Part shown: piece after piece, positions 1-8,180 of the stretch | Layout of the letters: each line of letters opens with the position of its first letter | Position numbering within the stretch: position 1 is the stretch's first letter | Source: Rhodobacteraceae bacterium CCMM004 | GTDB lineage: Bacteria > Pseudomonadota > Alphaproteobacteria > Rhodobacterales > Rhodobacteraceae | DNA: 64,000 nucleotides | Direction of reading: 5' to 3' | Assembly: GCA_004005435.1 (NCBI GenBank) | Contig: RZWH01000005.1 | Span: forward strand, 124,001-188,000 | Notes under the pieces: model-generated | The model's database searches: none | What the model saw: the letters and a program-made list of their open reading frames with translations, nothing else | What the model was told of the DNA's origin: nothing | Translations under genes and position numbers: made by a program

Positions 1-9
1 ACTGAAATA

Positions 10-29
10 CAACTTATGCTATTAAGTTG
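10..29. promoter_or_regulatory. AT-rich inverted repeat at the left edge
   Basis: CAACTTA (10-16) and TAAGTTG (23-29) form a perfect 7-bp inverted repeat around six bases, inside an AT-rich island (1-55) that contrasts with the GC-rich surroundings. It could be an operator or promoter element of a gene beyond the left edge. No gene is visible in 1-128. Confidence 0.3.
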
Positions 30-78
30 CCTCCGGTATGCAATCTAAGGACAGAGGGCGCGCGCGCAAGGCCCTTGC

Positions 79-103
79 GCCTCCCGCCGGGGTGACGGGA
101 GGC
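79..103 (-). terminator. Hairpin after the ATP sulfurylase gene
   Basis: GCCTCCCG (79-86) pairs with CGGGAGGC (96-103) just downstream of the minus-strand stop at 129. No T-tract follows, so it may be a weak terminator or an mRNA 3'-end stabiliser. Confidence 0.4.
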
Positions 104-128
104 CGGTGCCGGTCTGGACGGGGACGGC

Positions 129-2189
129 TCAGGCGGCGATCAGGCCCAGCGACTCAAGCTTCAGGATCACCTGGTGGGCGCAGTGGTCCACATCCACCGC
201 CTCGGTATCGAGGCGCAGTTCGGGGCTCTCGGGCACGTCGTAGGGGTCGGAGATGCCGGTGAACTCCTTGATCTTGCCCTCGCGCGCGAGCTTGTAGAGG
301 CCCTTGCGGTCGCGCCGCTCGCACTCCTCGATGGACGTCGCCACGTGCACCTCGACGAAGGCGCCGAACGCCTCGATATCCTCGCGCACCGCCCGCCGGG
401 TGGTGGCGTAGGGCGCGATGGGCGCACAGATGGCGATGCCGCCGTTCTTGGTGATCTCCGAGGCGACAAAGCCGATGCGCCGGATGTTGAGGTCGCGGTG
501 CTCCTTGGAAAAGCCCAGCTCGCTGCTGAGGTTCTTGCGCACGATGTCGCCGTCGAGCAGCGTCACGGGGCGCCCGCCCAGCTCCATCAGCTTGACCATC
601 AGCGCGTTGGCGATGGTCGACTTGCCCGACCCGGAGAAGCCGGTGAAGAACACGGTAAAGCCCTGCTGCGCGCGCGGCGGACGGGTCTTGCGCAGTTCGG
701 CCACCACCTCGGGGAACGAGAACCACTCGGGGATCTCCAGCCCCTCGGCCAGGCGGCGGCGTAGCTCGGTGCCGGAGATGTTCAGGACCGTGACGGAGTC
801 GCGGTCGTCGATCTCGTCGGCGGGCTCGTACTGGGCGCGCTCCTGCACATAGACCATGTGCTTAAAGTCCACCATCTCGATGCCGATCTCGTCCTGGTGC
901 TCGCGGAACAGATCCTGCGCATCGTAGGGGCCGTAGAAGTCCTCGCCCTGGCTGTTCTTGCCCGGGCCCGCGTGGTCGCGGCCGACGATCATGTGGGTGC
1001 AGCCGTGGTTGCGGCGGATGATGCCGTGCCACACCGCCTCGCGCGGACCGGCCATCCGCATGGCGAGGTTCAGGAGGCTCATCGTGGTGGTGGCGCCGGG
1101 ATACTTGTCCAGCACCGCCTCGTAGCAGCGCACGCGGGTGAAGTGGTCGACGTCCCCCGGCTTGGTCATCCCGACGACGGGGTGGATCAGCAGGTTCGCC
1201 TGCGCCTCCTTCGCGGCGCGGAAGGTCAGTTCCTGGTGCGCGCGGTGCAGGGGGTTGCGGGTCTGGAACGCCACCACCTTGCGCCAGCCGACCTTGCGGA
1301 AATACGCGCGCAGCTCGTTGGGCGTGTCGCGGCGGGCCTTGAAGTCGTAGTGGACGGGCGGCTGGATGCCGGTGATGGGACCGCCCAGGTACACCGGACC
1401 GGCCTGGTTGTGCAGGTAGTTCACCGCCGGGTGTGCGGCGTCGTCGGCGCCAAAGACCTTTTCCGCCTCGCGCGCCTTGTTCGGCGTCCACTTGTCGGTG
1501 ACTGTCATGGTGGCCAGGATCACGCCCTCCTGGTCGCGCAGGGCGATGTCCTGCCCGACCTCGACCTGACCGGCGAACTTCTCCGAGATGTCCAGCGTGA
1601 TCGGGATCGGCCAGAGGGTGCCGTCGGCGGTGCGCATGTTTTCGACGACGCCGTCATAGTCGGCCTCGGACATGAACCCCTTCAGCGGCGCGAAACCGCC
1701 GTTCATCAACAGCTCCAGATCGCAGATCTGCCGCGGGGTCAGATCCCAGGAGGTCAGGTCCGCCGCCTCGCGCTTGAGCTTCTGAGCGCTGTCGGGCGAG
1801 ACGTAGAGTTCCTGAACCGGGGCGAGGTTGGTCAGCATCGAAATGGTCCTGTTCGTTTGAGGAAGAAGGCCGCTCCGCGTGCCGGTCAGTTCGGCGTGGA
1901 GCGCGTCGTAGTCCGCAAGCTTGCGGGCGAGAAAGCGGTCGGTCAGGCGGGCCTTTTCGGCCGCCCCGCGGGTGGTCAGCGCATAGGCGTAGCGCTGGCG
2001 CCGGTCGGGGCCCTGGCGGTCCGACACCGTCACTAGCCCGGCCTCGGCGGCTCCGCGCAGGAGCGCGTTGAGACGACCGAGGCTGATCCCCAGAGCCTGC
2101 GCGATGGCGCGCTGCGACGCATCGGGTGCCGCGTCGAGCTGGCGCAGCAGGCGGAACGTCAGGTCGTCGTCGGGCAGGGCGGCGGTCAT
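129..2189 (-). CDS. sat: Winged-helix regulator domain fused in frame to bifunctional sulfate adenylyltransferase/APS kinase
   Basis: The open frame encodes 686 residues. Residues 1-105 look like a MarR-type winged-helix protein of the EPS-associated regulator kind (helix-turn-helix about 26-49, then a basic helical tail). Residues 118-686 are a complete ATP sulfurylase/APS kinase, which makes APS and then PAPS from sulfate. Visible motifs are QTRNPLHRAH (309-318) and VGRDHAGPG (402-410) in the sulfurylase, and the P-loop GFSGSGKST (517-525) with DGD (546-548) in the kinase. The enzyme family normally starts at MLTNLAP, here Met118 (ATG at 1838), which has its own AGGA 8 bases upstream. Either a 569-residue enzyme is translated separately from 1838, or a true fusion is made, or both. 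No stop codon separates the two parts. A sulfotransferase at 44986 could use the PAPS. Confidence 0.9.
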   Translation of the reverse strand: MTAALPDDDLTFRLLRQLDAAPDASQRAIAQALGISLGRLNALLRGAAEAGLVTVSDRQGPDRRQRYAYALTTRGAAEKARLTDRFLARKLADYDALHAELTGTRSGLLPQTNRTISMLTNLAPVQELYVSPDSAQKLKREAADLTSWDLTPRQICDLELLMNGGFAPLKGFMSEADYDGVVENMRTADGTLWPIPITLDISEKFAGQVEVGQDIALRDQEGVILATMTVTDKWTPNKAREAEKVFGADDAAHPAVNYLHNQAGPVYLGGPITGIQPPVHYDFKARRDTPNELRAYFRKVGWRKVVAFQTRNPLHRAHQELTFRAAKEAQANLLIHPVVGMTKPGDVDHFTRVRCYEAVLDKYPGATTTMSLLNLAMRMAGPREAVWHGIIRRNHGCTHMIVGRDHAGPGKNSQGEDFYGPYDAQDLFREHQDEIGIEMVDFKHMVYVQERAQYEPADEIDDRDSVTVLNISGTELRRRLAEGLEIPEWFSFPEVVAELRKTRPPRAQQGFTVFFTGFSGSGKSTIANALMVKLMELGGRPVTLLDGDIVRKNLSSELGFSKEHRDLNIRRIGFVASEITKNGGIAICAPIAPYATTRRAVREDIEAFGAFVEVHVATSIEECERRDRKGLYKLAREGKIKEFTGISDPYDVPESPELRLDTEAVDVDHCAHQVILKLESLGLIAA
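1836..1850 (-). promoter_or_regulatory. Internal ribosome-binding site and start for the ATP sulfurylase part
   Basis: On the minus strand AGGA precedes an ATG (1838-1836) by 8 bases, exactly where homologous stand-alone ATP sulfurylases begin (MLTNLAP). This is the main evidence that a 569-residue enzyme without the regulator domain can be made. Confidence 0.55.
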
Positions 2190-2205
2190 CGGTGTCTCAA
2201 GATGT

Positions 2206-2219
2206 GTTCATTCATGAAC
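2206..2219. promoter_or_regulatory. Candidate operator GTTCAT-TC-ATGAAC upstream of the regulator/sat gene
   Basis: A perfect 6-bp inverted repeat (GTTCAT, two bases, ATGAAC) lies 17-30 bp before the start at 2189. Position and symmetry fit a dimeric winged-helix protein acting on its own promoter; this is inference only. Confidence 0.4.
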
Positions 2220-2301
2220 GCACCTACACATCCCGCCACCGCCGCGAAAGAGGAAATGTGCCCGCGCGGCCAGATTTTCACTCGGTGCGCCGGGTCTACA
2301 C

Positions 2302-2339
2302 GAAAAAACGGCCCGCTCCCCGGGGCGGGGGCGGGCCGT
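2302..2339 (-). terminator. Rho-independent terminator of trxB
   Basis: On the minus strand ACGGCCCGC (2339-2331) pairs with GCGGGCCGT (2316-2308) and is followed by a run of T (2308-2303). This is the clearest intrinsic terminator in the window, about 25 bases after the trxB stop. Confidence 0.85.
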
Positions 2340-2364
2340 CGATCGGTCCGGGCGGTGCGTGGGC

Positions 2365-3372
2365 CTATTCGGCGGCGTCGACCGGGTCGCCCACGGGCGC
2401 GGCGTAGACGCCGGCCGCGGTCGTCGTCTCGCCGGCCTGTTCGGCCAGGAATTTCTCGGCTTCCAGGGCCGCCATGCAGCCCATGCCGGCGCTCGTGACG
2501 GCCTGGCGGTAGATGTGGTCGGTCAGGTCCCCCGCGGCAAAGACGCCGGGGATCGAGGTGGCCGTGCTGTCCGGCGCGGTGACGACGTAGCCGCCCATAT
2601 GCGTCTCCAACTGGTCCTTGACCAGTTCCGAGGCCGGGGCGTGGCCGATGGCGACGAACACACCCGCGCAGGGGATCTCGGAGGTCTCTCCGGTCTCGAC
2701 ATGGCGCACGCGCACGCCCTCCACGCCCAGAGGATTTTCGCTGCCCAGAACCTCGTCGAGTTGGTGGTCCCAGAGCACCGTGACCTTGGGGTTGTTGAAC
2801 AGGCGGTGTTGGAGGATCTTTTCGGCCCTCAACTCGTCGCGGCGGTGGATCAGCGTGACCTTGGAGGCAAAGTTCGTGAGGAACAGCGCCTCTTCCACCG
2901 CGGTGTTGCCGCCGCCGATCACCACGACCTCTTTGCCGCGGTAGAAGAACCCGTCGCAGGTGGCGCAGGCGGAGACGCCAAAGCCCTTGAACCGCTCCTC
3001 GCTGGGCAGCCCCAGCCATTTCGCTTGGGCCCCGGTCGCCAGGATCAGCGCATCGGCGATGTAGGTCGTCCCGCTGTCGGTCTGCGCCGTGAAGGGACGC
3101 GACGACAGGTCGACCGAGGTGACGATGTCCGACACGATCTCGGCGCCGGTGTCCTTGGCATGGGCCTCCATCTTGACCATCAGGTCGGGGCCGAGGATCG
3201 ACGCCTCGCCGGGCCAGTTCTCCACGTCGGTGGTGATGGTGAGCTGCCCGCCGGGCTGGATCCCCTGGATCAGCACCGGCTCGAGCATCGCGCGGGCGGC
3301 ATAGACCGCCGCCGTATAGCCCGCCGGCCCCGAGCCGACGATCAGAACCTTGACTTGTCGCGTCTCACCCAT
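2365..3372 (-). CDS. trxB: Thioredoxin-disulfide reductase
   Basis: A 335-residue FAD/NADPH flavoenzyme that reduces oxidised thioredoxin in the cytoplasm. Visible: FAD-binding GSGPAG (13-18), redox CATC (136-139) and the NADPH-binding GGGNTA (153-158), with the family's usual length and order. I chose ATG at 3372 (MGETRQ) because GGAGAGG lies just upstream. A longer frame to 3468 exists but adds an unrelated tail. It is divergent from an Lrp-type regulator, sharing a 179-bp promoter region with a repeated TTCTTGCGCA, and ends in a strong terminator. Confidence 0.95.
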   Translation of the reverse strand: MGETRQVKVLIVGSGPAGYTAAVYAARAMLEPVLIQGIQPGGQLTITTDVENWPGEASILGPDLMVKMEAHAKDTGAEIVSDIVTSVDLSSRPFTAQTDSGTTYIADALILATGAQAKWLGLPSEERFKGFGVSACATCDGFFYRGKEVVVIGGGNTAVEEALFLTNFASKVTLIHRRDELRAEKILQHRLFNNPKVTVLWDHQLDEVLGSENPLGVEGVRVRHVETGETSEIPCAGVFVAIGHAPASELVKDQLETHMGGYVVTAPDSTATSIPGVFAAGDLTDHIYRQAVTSAGMGCMAALEAEKFLAEQAGETTTAAGVYAAPVGDPVDAAE

Positions 3373-3474
3373 GATGACACCCCTCTCCGGCAGCCCGAGG
3401 ATCGTAGGCGCGGGATATAGGCGGTCCGGCCGTCCAGCGAAAGCCCCGGGCCGACTCCGAGAAATCACTTAAGA

Positions 3475-3505
3475 TTCTTGCGCAGTATTGAAATTTTCTT
3501 GCGCA
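3475..3505 (+). promoter_or_regulatory. Direct repeat TTCTTGCGCA x2 between trxB and the Lrp gene
   Basis: TTCTTGCGCA occurs at 3475-3484 and again at 3496-3505, a 21-bp period or two helical turns. This puts both on one DNA face in the divergent promoter region. It is a plausible binding array for the adjacent Lrp protein controlling itself and perhaps trxB. Confidence 0.5.
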
Positions 3506-3551
3506 TATCTCATGTCCGACGTAAAGACCGCGAAAACGAGGTGGGGGAGCG

Positions 3552-4052
3552 ATGCCTGCGCACAAATTGGATGCCATCGACCGGATGATCCTGTCGGAGT
3601 TGCAGGCGGACGGGCGGATGACCAACGTGGAGTTGGCCCGCCGCGTCGGAATCAGCGCGCCGCCCTGCCTGCGCCGGGTGCGCACGTTGGAAGAGGCCGG
3701 GTATATCCGCGGCTATCACGCCGACATCGACGCGCGGCGGCTGGGGTTCGAAGTGCAGGTCTTTGCCATGGTCGGGCTTCAGAGCCAGGCCGAGGCGGAC
3801 CTCACCGCCTTCGAGACGCAGTGCCGGGCCTGGCCGCTGGTGCGCGAGTGCCACATGCTGAACGGCGAGGTGGACTTCATCCTGAAATGCGTGTCGCCGG
3901 ATCTGTCGACGTTCCAGTCGTTTCTGACGGAGGAACTGACGGCGGCGCCCAACGTGGCCAGCGTCAAGACATCGCTGGTGATCCGCGGGGCCAAGGACGC
4001 ACCAGGCGTTCCCTTCGACATTCTAGAGGCGCGGCTGGCGCGCGACGCATGA
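3552..4052 (+). CDS. Lrp/AsnC family transcriptional regulator
   Basis: 166 residues. An N-terminal helix-turn-helix (about 5-60, LDAIDRMILSELQADGR then the recognition region with VELARRVGIS) is followed by an RAM/AsnC ligand-binding domain (about 70-150). Length and layout are typical for the family. The ATG follows a GGGGAG. It is divergent from trxB, an arrangement I recognise from Rhodobacter relatives, and is followed 16 bp later by a DMT transporter that it may co-express with. The ligand is unknown; family members usually sense amino acids. Confidence 0.9.
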   Translation: MPAHKLDAIDRMILSELQADGRMTNVELARRVGISAPPCLRRVRTLEEAGYIRGYHADIDARRLGFEVQVFAMVGLQSQAEADLTAFETQCRAWPLVRECHMLNGEVDFILKCVSPDLSTFQSFLTEELTAAPNVASVKTSLVIRGAKDAPGVPFDILEARLARDA

Positions 4053-4068
4053 GCGACCCGACGGTGCG

Positions 4069-4956
4069 ATGACGCCCGCCGCCGAGACGGCCCGCGCCTC
4101 GGTCGTGGTCGTGGCGACGGGGATGGCGTGGGGGCTCTATTGGCTGCCGGTCCGTGCGCTGGAGGCGGCGGGGCTGCCGGGCGCTTGGGGGACGGTGGCG
4201 ATCACCGCCCTGGCCGCCGTTCTCCTGACCCCCGTGGCCTGGCGGCGGCGCGGACGGCTCGCGGCGGCCTCCCCGCTGGGGCTCGCGGCGTTCGCGCTGG
4301 GCGGGGCGGCGTTCGCGCTCTACTCGGTCGGGTTCGTCTACGGGCGTGTGGCGATCGTCATCCTGTTGTGGTTCCTAACCCCGGTTTGGAGCGTGTTGAT
4401 CGGCCGCTACGTGATGGGGTGGTCGACGCCTCCTCTGCGCATTGCGGCCATAGCCTGCGGGCTGGCGGGCCTCGCCGTGATGCTGAGCGCCGACGGCGGC
4501 CCCCCTGTGCCGCGCAGTGCGGGGGAGTGGATGGCGCTGTCGGCGGGGGCGCTGTGGTCGGTGGCCACGACGGGGATGCGCGTGCGCCCCGATCTGGGCC
4601 CCGGCGACGGCGCGTGGGTCTTTGCGCTGGGCGCGCTGGCGGCGACGCTTGTGCTGGCGCCGATGCTGGGGCCGCTGCCGTCGCTGGCGCCGGGGGCGGG
4701 CCTGGCCGTCGCCGGTTGGGCCGGGCTGGCCGCGGCCTTGTGGTGGGGGGCCTCGATCGCGGGCCTCATGTGGGCGACCGTGCGGTTGGAGCCGGCGCGC
4801 AGCGGCATCCTGCTCATGTCGGAAGTCCTGGTGGGCGCGGTATCGGCGGCGCTCCTGGCGGGCGAGGCGCTCCACCCGCTGGAGATCGCGGGCGGGGCGC
4901 TGGTCCTCGCCGCAGGCGCGTTGGAGGTTTGGCCCACCGGGCGCCCGCCCGCATGA
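4069..4956 (+). CDS. DMT superfamily (EamA) transporter
   Basis: 295 residues, almost entirely hydrophobic, with about ten predicted membrane helices in two EamA-like halves separated near the middle by a GEWMALSAGALWSVATTGMR stretch. It probably exports a small metabolite; the substrate cannot be read from sequence. It starts 16 bp after the Lrp regulator on the same strand, so it is likely a target or operon partner (Lrp regulators often sit beside amino-acid exporters). The start at 4069 has only a weak ribosome-binding site, consistent with translational coupling. Confidence 0.85.
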   Translation: MTPAAETARASVVVVATGMAWGLYWLPVRALEAAGLPGAWGTVAITALAAVLLTPVAWRRRGRLAAASPLGLAAFALGGAAFALYSVGFVYGRVAIVILLWFLTPVWSVLIGRYVMGWSTPPLRIAAIACGLAGLAVMLSADGGPPVPRSAGEWMALSAGALWSVATTGMRVRPDLGPGDGAWVFALGALAATLVLAPMLGPLPSLAPGAGLAVAGWAGLAAALWWGASIAGLMWATVRLEPARSGILLMSEVLVGAVSAALLAGEALHPLEIAGGALVLAAGALEVWPTGRPPA

Positions 4957-4980
4957 CGCGGGCGCCGCTGGGGCCGTCGA

Positions 4981-5004
4981 ACGGGCAAAATTTTTTCGCC
5001 CCGT
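4981..5004. terminator. Bidirectional terminator-like hairpin between convergent genes
   Basis: ACGGGC and GCCCCGT flank an AAAATTTTTT core between the DMT transporter stop (4956) and the Hint-protein stop (5012). The symmetry would serve both strands. Confidence 0.5.
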
Positions 5005-5011
5005 GGGCAGT

Positions 5012-5797
5012 CTAGGCCGCCTGCAACTCCTCGAACTCGTCCGGTGTCAGCCGGGGTAGGGCCAGTCGGCCGAAATCCGATGAACTCCGGACGTGCGGAA
5101 ACAGCGACAGGAACAGCGACAGAAGCTCCGGGTTGTGGCGCACGGTCTCGATCTGCCCCGGATGGCAGCTCTCCACCTCGACGCCGTTGACCGTGAACAG
5201 CCGGTGCCCGCGAAAGCCCAGGTGGAACATCTGCACCGGCGCGATCGGGGTCATCTCGATCACCGATGTGCCGTCCGAATGGGAGGCGATGGGCACCAAT
5301 GCGGTGGGCGTGCCGAACGCCGCGCGCAATCCGGGGCTGCGGTCGACGATCCGTGCGCCGGGGCCGAGGACCAGGTCTGGCATCGGCCGCCCCAGGCCGA
5401 ACCGGTCCGCGGTGATCCGGTAGAGCCGCGAGGGCAGAACGCGATCCGCGTCGCTTCCCGGCCGGACAGAGATGCCGCCCTTCCACATCAGCGGCTGGAG
5501 ACCGTCGGACGTGCGGATCATCATGCCGGGGAGCAGATCCTCGACGGCGACCGGACCCTCTTCGGTCGGCACCAAAGAGCCCCGCGCAAACGCGGTAAAG
5601 GCGTCGTGGAACAACGGAGCGGCCGGCCCCATGCGCGCCAGCTCCTGGATCTGCGCGTCTTGATCCAGCCACATGACCTCGTAGCGGCGCAGCAGCGGGA
5701 GTGGCGGCGGAGTGTGCGCCGACTTTCGGCGAACGGTCCAGGCGCGGGCAGGCGTCGTGCAGGCGGTTCCGGGCGCAACCGGACGTGAGTAGGACAT
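5012..5797 (-). CDS. Hint-domain protein lacking the catalytic Cys
   Basis: 261 residues from ATG 5797, preceded by AGAAGG; a longer frame reaches 5860 but adds 21 residues without support. A Hint fold starts about residue 67. The region FARGSLVPTEEGPVAVEDL lines up with [19 protein letters not shown] of the second Hint protein here (23144-24205), but the Cys that opens that protein's domain is Ala69. The His of its SPRHRI motif is likewise Ala148 (GPGARI). The C-terminal block GHRLFTVNGVEVESCHPGQ is kept. It looks like a Hint-fold protein unable to self-splice. Function unknown; roseobacters carry many such proteins. Confidence 0.8.
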   Translation of the reverse strand: MSYSRPVAPGTACTTPARAWTVRRKSAHTPPPLPLLRRYEVMWLDQDAQIQELARMGPAAPLFHDAFTAFARGSLVPTEEGPVAVEDLLPGMMIRTSDGLQPLMWKGGISVRPGSDADRVLPSRLYRITADRFGLGRPMPDLVLGPGARIVDRSPGLRAAFGTPTALVPIASHSDGTSVIEMTPIAPVQMFHLGFRGHRLFTVNGVEVESCHPGQIETVRHNPELLSLFLSLFPHVRSSSDFGRLALPRLTPDEFEELQAA

Positions 5798-6045
5798 GGC
5801 AGCAGCCTTCTCGGTCGGACTACCCCTGCATCGGCCCCCACCAATGCTGCAGAAGGACAAGCTTTGCCTTCCACATAGGATAGTCGATTGTCAAAATTGT
5901 TTTGTTTTTGCCGTTCTCGGATGCGCAAATCCCTCATTGCGCAGCCGCTTTGTCGTCCTTTCCGAAACGTCTCCTGCGTCCCTCAACGCACGGAGCGAAT
6001 CAACGGGGTCGGTTGGTGAAGCGTCGACCCGACCTCCGGGTTCCG

Positions 6046-6198
6046 CTAGGCGGAGGCGAGACGGGGCAGCGGCGCGGTCGCTCCAACACGCGCGGCAACG
6101 GTCTCGTCGCGGACGGGTCCGCGGGCCCAGGGCATGGCAGGCTGCGGCTTGGCACTTTCGGTCATGGCAGACGCCAACCAACGCGGCAGTCTCTTCAT
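6046..6198 (-). CDS. Small 50-residue protein, possible Rhodobacterales-specific family
   Basis: An ATG at 6198 is preceded by GAGGAG with an ideal 8-base gap and opens a 50-codon frame starting MKRLPRWLASAMTES. Around residue 22 is PAMPWARG, a Trp/Pro pattern I recall from short uncharacterised proteins of related bacteria. An in-frame ATG at 6267 would add 23 residues rich in Pro and Arg and is less likely. Mildly basic, no membrane segment. It sits alone between the Hint gene and pgeF. The strength of the ribosome-binding site is the main argument for it being real. Confidence 0.55.
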   Translation of the reverse strand: MKRLPRWLASAMTESAKPQPAMPWARGPVRDETVAARVGATAPLPRLASA

Positions 6199-6345
6199 CT
6201 CGGTTCTCCTCGGTCCCTCGCGCCGCCGTGCAGGTGGGGGCGCCTCTGGCTTTTTCGCCGAAGACATGTGTGACGTCGAAATGCGGCACTCAGGTGGCAG
6301 GAGCGGGGAATTGCGGGGCCGAAACCGGGATATTTAACGGCCCGT

Positions 6346-7101
6346 TTACGGTGCTATCGCAGAGATGAGGCGTCCGTAGTCTGCCTCCTTCAAATGCACG
6401 CTGCGCCGATAGGAGTAAAAGCGGTCGGGATCGGCGTAGGTGCAATGACGCGTCCAGTCGGCATCGCGCACCCCCGCGGCGCGCAGCCGTGCCAATCCAA
6501 AGCCTGGAAGGTCGAAATGCACCCGGTCGCCCTCGCCCCCGGCAAAGAATCGGGCATAGCCCGCGTCGCTGTCGAGGAAGAGGTCCAGGAACTCGGGCCC
6601 GACCTCGTAGTTGCGCTGGCTGATCGCCGGGCCGATCACGGCAGCGATCCGGTCGGCCCGAGCGCCCAGGCGTTCCATCGCCGAGACGGTGGCCTCCAGC
6701 ACGCCGTCGAGCGCGCCCTTCCAGCCGGCATGGGCGGCGCCGACGACTCCGGCTTCGGCGTCGGCGAACAGGACCGGCTGGCAGTCGGCAGTCAGGACGG
6801 CCACCGCCAAGCCCGGCGTCGCAGTGACCACCCCGTCCGCGCGCACCGGCGCCTCCAACGGCGCCTCCACTGCGACCACATCCGCGGAATGCACCTGGTG
6901 GACGGTGATCAAGTGAGTGGGCGCCACGCCCATGGCCGCGGCGACGCGGGCCCGGTTGATCGCCACCACGTCCGACTGATCGCTCGATCCGGCGCCGCAA
7001 TTCAGCCCCTCGAAGACCCCCGAGGACGCGCCGCCCCGCCGGGAAAAGAACCCGTGGCGGAACGGGGCGAGCGTGTCGGCGGTGATGATGTCGAGCGTCA
7101 T
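6346..7101 (-). CDS. pgeF: Purine nucleoside phosphorylase/polyphenol oxidase (laccase-domain) family protein
   Basis: 251 residues of the YfiH/PgeF family. Predicted metal ligands are visible: His71 (VHQVHSAD), Cys107 (TADCQPV) and His124 (AHAGWKG). Family members have been described as peptidoglycan-editing factors and as zinc-dependent purine nucleosidases/phosphorylases; which applies here is not evident from sequence. The ATG at 7101 overlaps the midA stop (ATGA), so it is the third gene of a coupled lgt-midA-pgeF operon. Confidence 0.9.
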   Translation of the reverse strand: MTLDIITADTLAPFRHGFFSRRGGASSGVFEGLNCGAGSSDQSDVVAINRARVAAAMGVAPTHLITVHQVHSADVVAVEAPLEAPVRADGVVTATPGLAVAVLTADCQPVLFADAEAGVVGAAHAGWKGALDGVLEATVSAMERLGARADRIAAVIGPAISQRNYEVGPEFLDLFLDSDAGYARFFAGGEGDRVHFDLPGFGLARLRAAGVRDADWTRHCTYADPDRFYSYRRSVHLKEADYGRLISAIAP

Positions 7102-8180
7102 CGGGCAAGCTCCGGCGCGGCGGCCGCGGTGAGACCGGGCGGCGGGCCCGCATCGTCGCTGAGCGCCATCGCCAGGAACAGGTTTCCCATTTCCTGCGGG
7201 TGGGTCAACCGGCGATGCGCGGCGATGTGATCGTCGAGCGCCGCGCCGGTCAGGCCGCGGGCCAGAACCTGGGCGCGTCGGGTGATCCCGAGGCGCTCCA
7301 GCCACACCCCTTGGGGGATGGCCGCGGTGGTGTGGCAGGGGGCTGCGGCGGCCAGCGCGGCAAAGTCCACATGGGCGGTCAGGTCGGCCCCGCCGGGCGT
7401 GTCGAGCGGCCCCTCCTTGCGGTGCGCGCGCACGGCCTGGAGCGTGTCGCCCCGGCTCCCCTCGCTGCCGTAGTCGACGATCAGCGCCGCGCCCCCGTTC
7501 CTGGCAATCTGTGCCCCCAGCATGGCGGCCAGCGCGGCGGCCGGGGCCGAGGTCTCGACCATGTCGCCGTCGCGGGTGTCTTGGCGCCGCGCGGCCAGCT
7601 CCGGCATCGGCTGGGCCGGGCCGAGGGCGAAGGTCAACGCGCCCTCGCGCACCGTCACCATCCGCTCGCGCCAGCCGTCGCCCTCGCGCAGGAACTGCCG
7701 CACCGGCAGCGCGTCGAAGAACTCGTTGGCGATCAGCAAGAGCGGCAGATCGGGGAGGGTGGCGATGTCGGCGTGCCATTCGGGGGCGAAGGGCCCCAGG
7801 CGCCGGGCCTGCTCGGCGCGCAAGGGGGCGGACGCCTCCACCAAGTGCAGCCGCACCGCGCCGTGGAAGCCGGGGACGCCCCGTGTCGCGCGCAGCGCGT
7901 CGGCCATCAGCGTGCCGCGGCCCGGCCCGAGTTCGACCAAGGCCACGGGCGCGGGCGCGCCGCGGTCGATCCACGCCTGCGCCAGAGCCAGGCCCACCAG
8001 CTCGCCGAACATCTGGCTGATCTCGGGTGCGGTGATGAAATCGCCTTCAGCTCCCAGCGGGTCGCGGGTGGCATAGTAGCCCAGCGTCGGGTGCAACAGG
8101 CAGGCGGTCATGTAGTCGGCGACGGTCATCGGCCCGGTGGCCGCGATTTGCCGGACCAGGCGCGCGGCCAGGGGCGTCAT
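7098..8180 (-). CDS. SAM-dependent methyltransferase of the MidA/NDUFAF7 family
   Basis: 360 residues. The Rossmann SAM-binding motif [13 protein letters not shown] is near residues 85-97, followed by the family's [11 protein letters not shown] segment. The mitochondrial relative NDUFAF7 methylates an arginine of complex I subunit NDUFS2; a similar role in bacterial complex I is possible but unproven. It overlaps lgt upstream (8177-8180) and pgeF downstream (7098-7101) by four bases each, indicating translational coupling. Confidence 0.9.
   Translation of the reverse strand: MTPLAARLVRQIAATGPMTVADYMTACLLHPTLGYYATRDPLGAEGDFITAPEISQMFGELVGLALAQAWIDRGAPAPVALVELGPGRGTLMADALRATRGVPGFHGAVRLHLVEASAPLRAEQARRLGPFAPEWHADIATLPDLPLLLIANEFFDALPVRQFLREGDGWRERMVTVREGALTFALGPAQPMPELAARRQDTRDGDMVETSAPAAALAAMLGAQIARNGGAALIVDYGSEGSRGDTLQAVRAHRKEGPLDTPGGADLTAHVDFAALAAAAPCHTTAAIPQGVWLERLGITRRAQVLARGLTGAALDDHIAAHRRLTHPQEMGNLFLAMALSDDAGPPPGLTAAAAPELAR

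Noticed and set aside
858-2036. 392-codon plus-strand frame opposite the ATP sulfurylase gene
   Set aside because: An antisense shadow: it mirrors a well-conserved gene and shows Val/Asp/His-rich, low-complexity composition.
129-2189. Possible frameshift or assembly fusion joining two genes
   Set aside because: Not excluded, but both parts are intact and in the same frame with normal composition across the junction, so I report it as a fusion with an internal start.
5796-6368. 190-codon plus-strand frame between the Hint gene and pgeF
   Set aside because: No family pattern or ribosome-binding site, and it overlaps the better-supported 50-codon gene on the minus strand.
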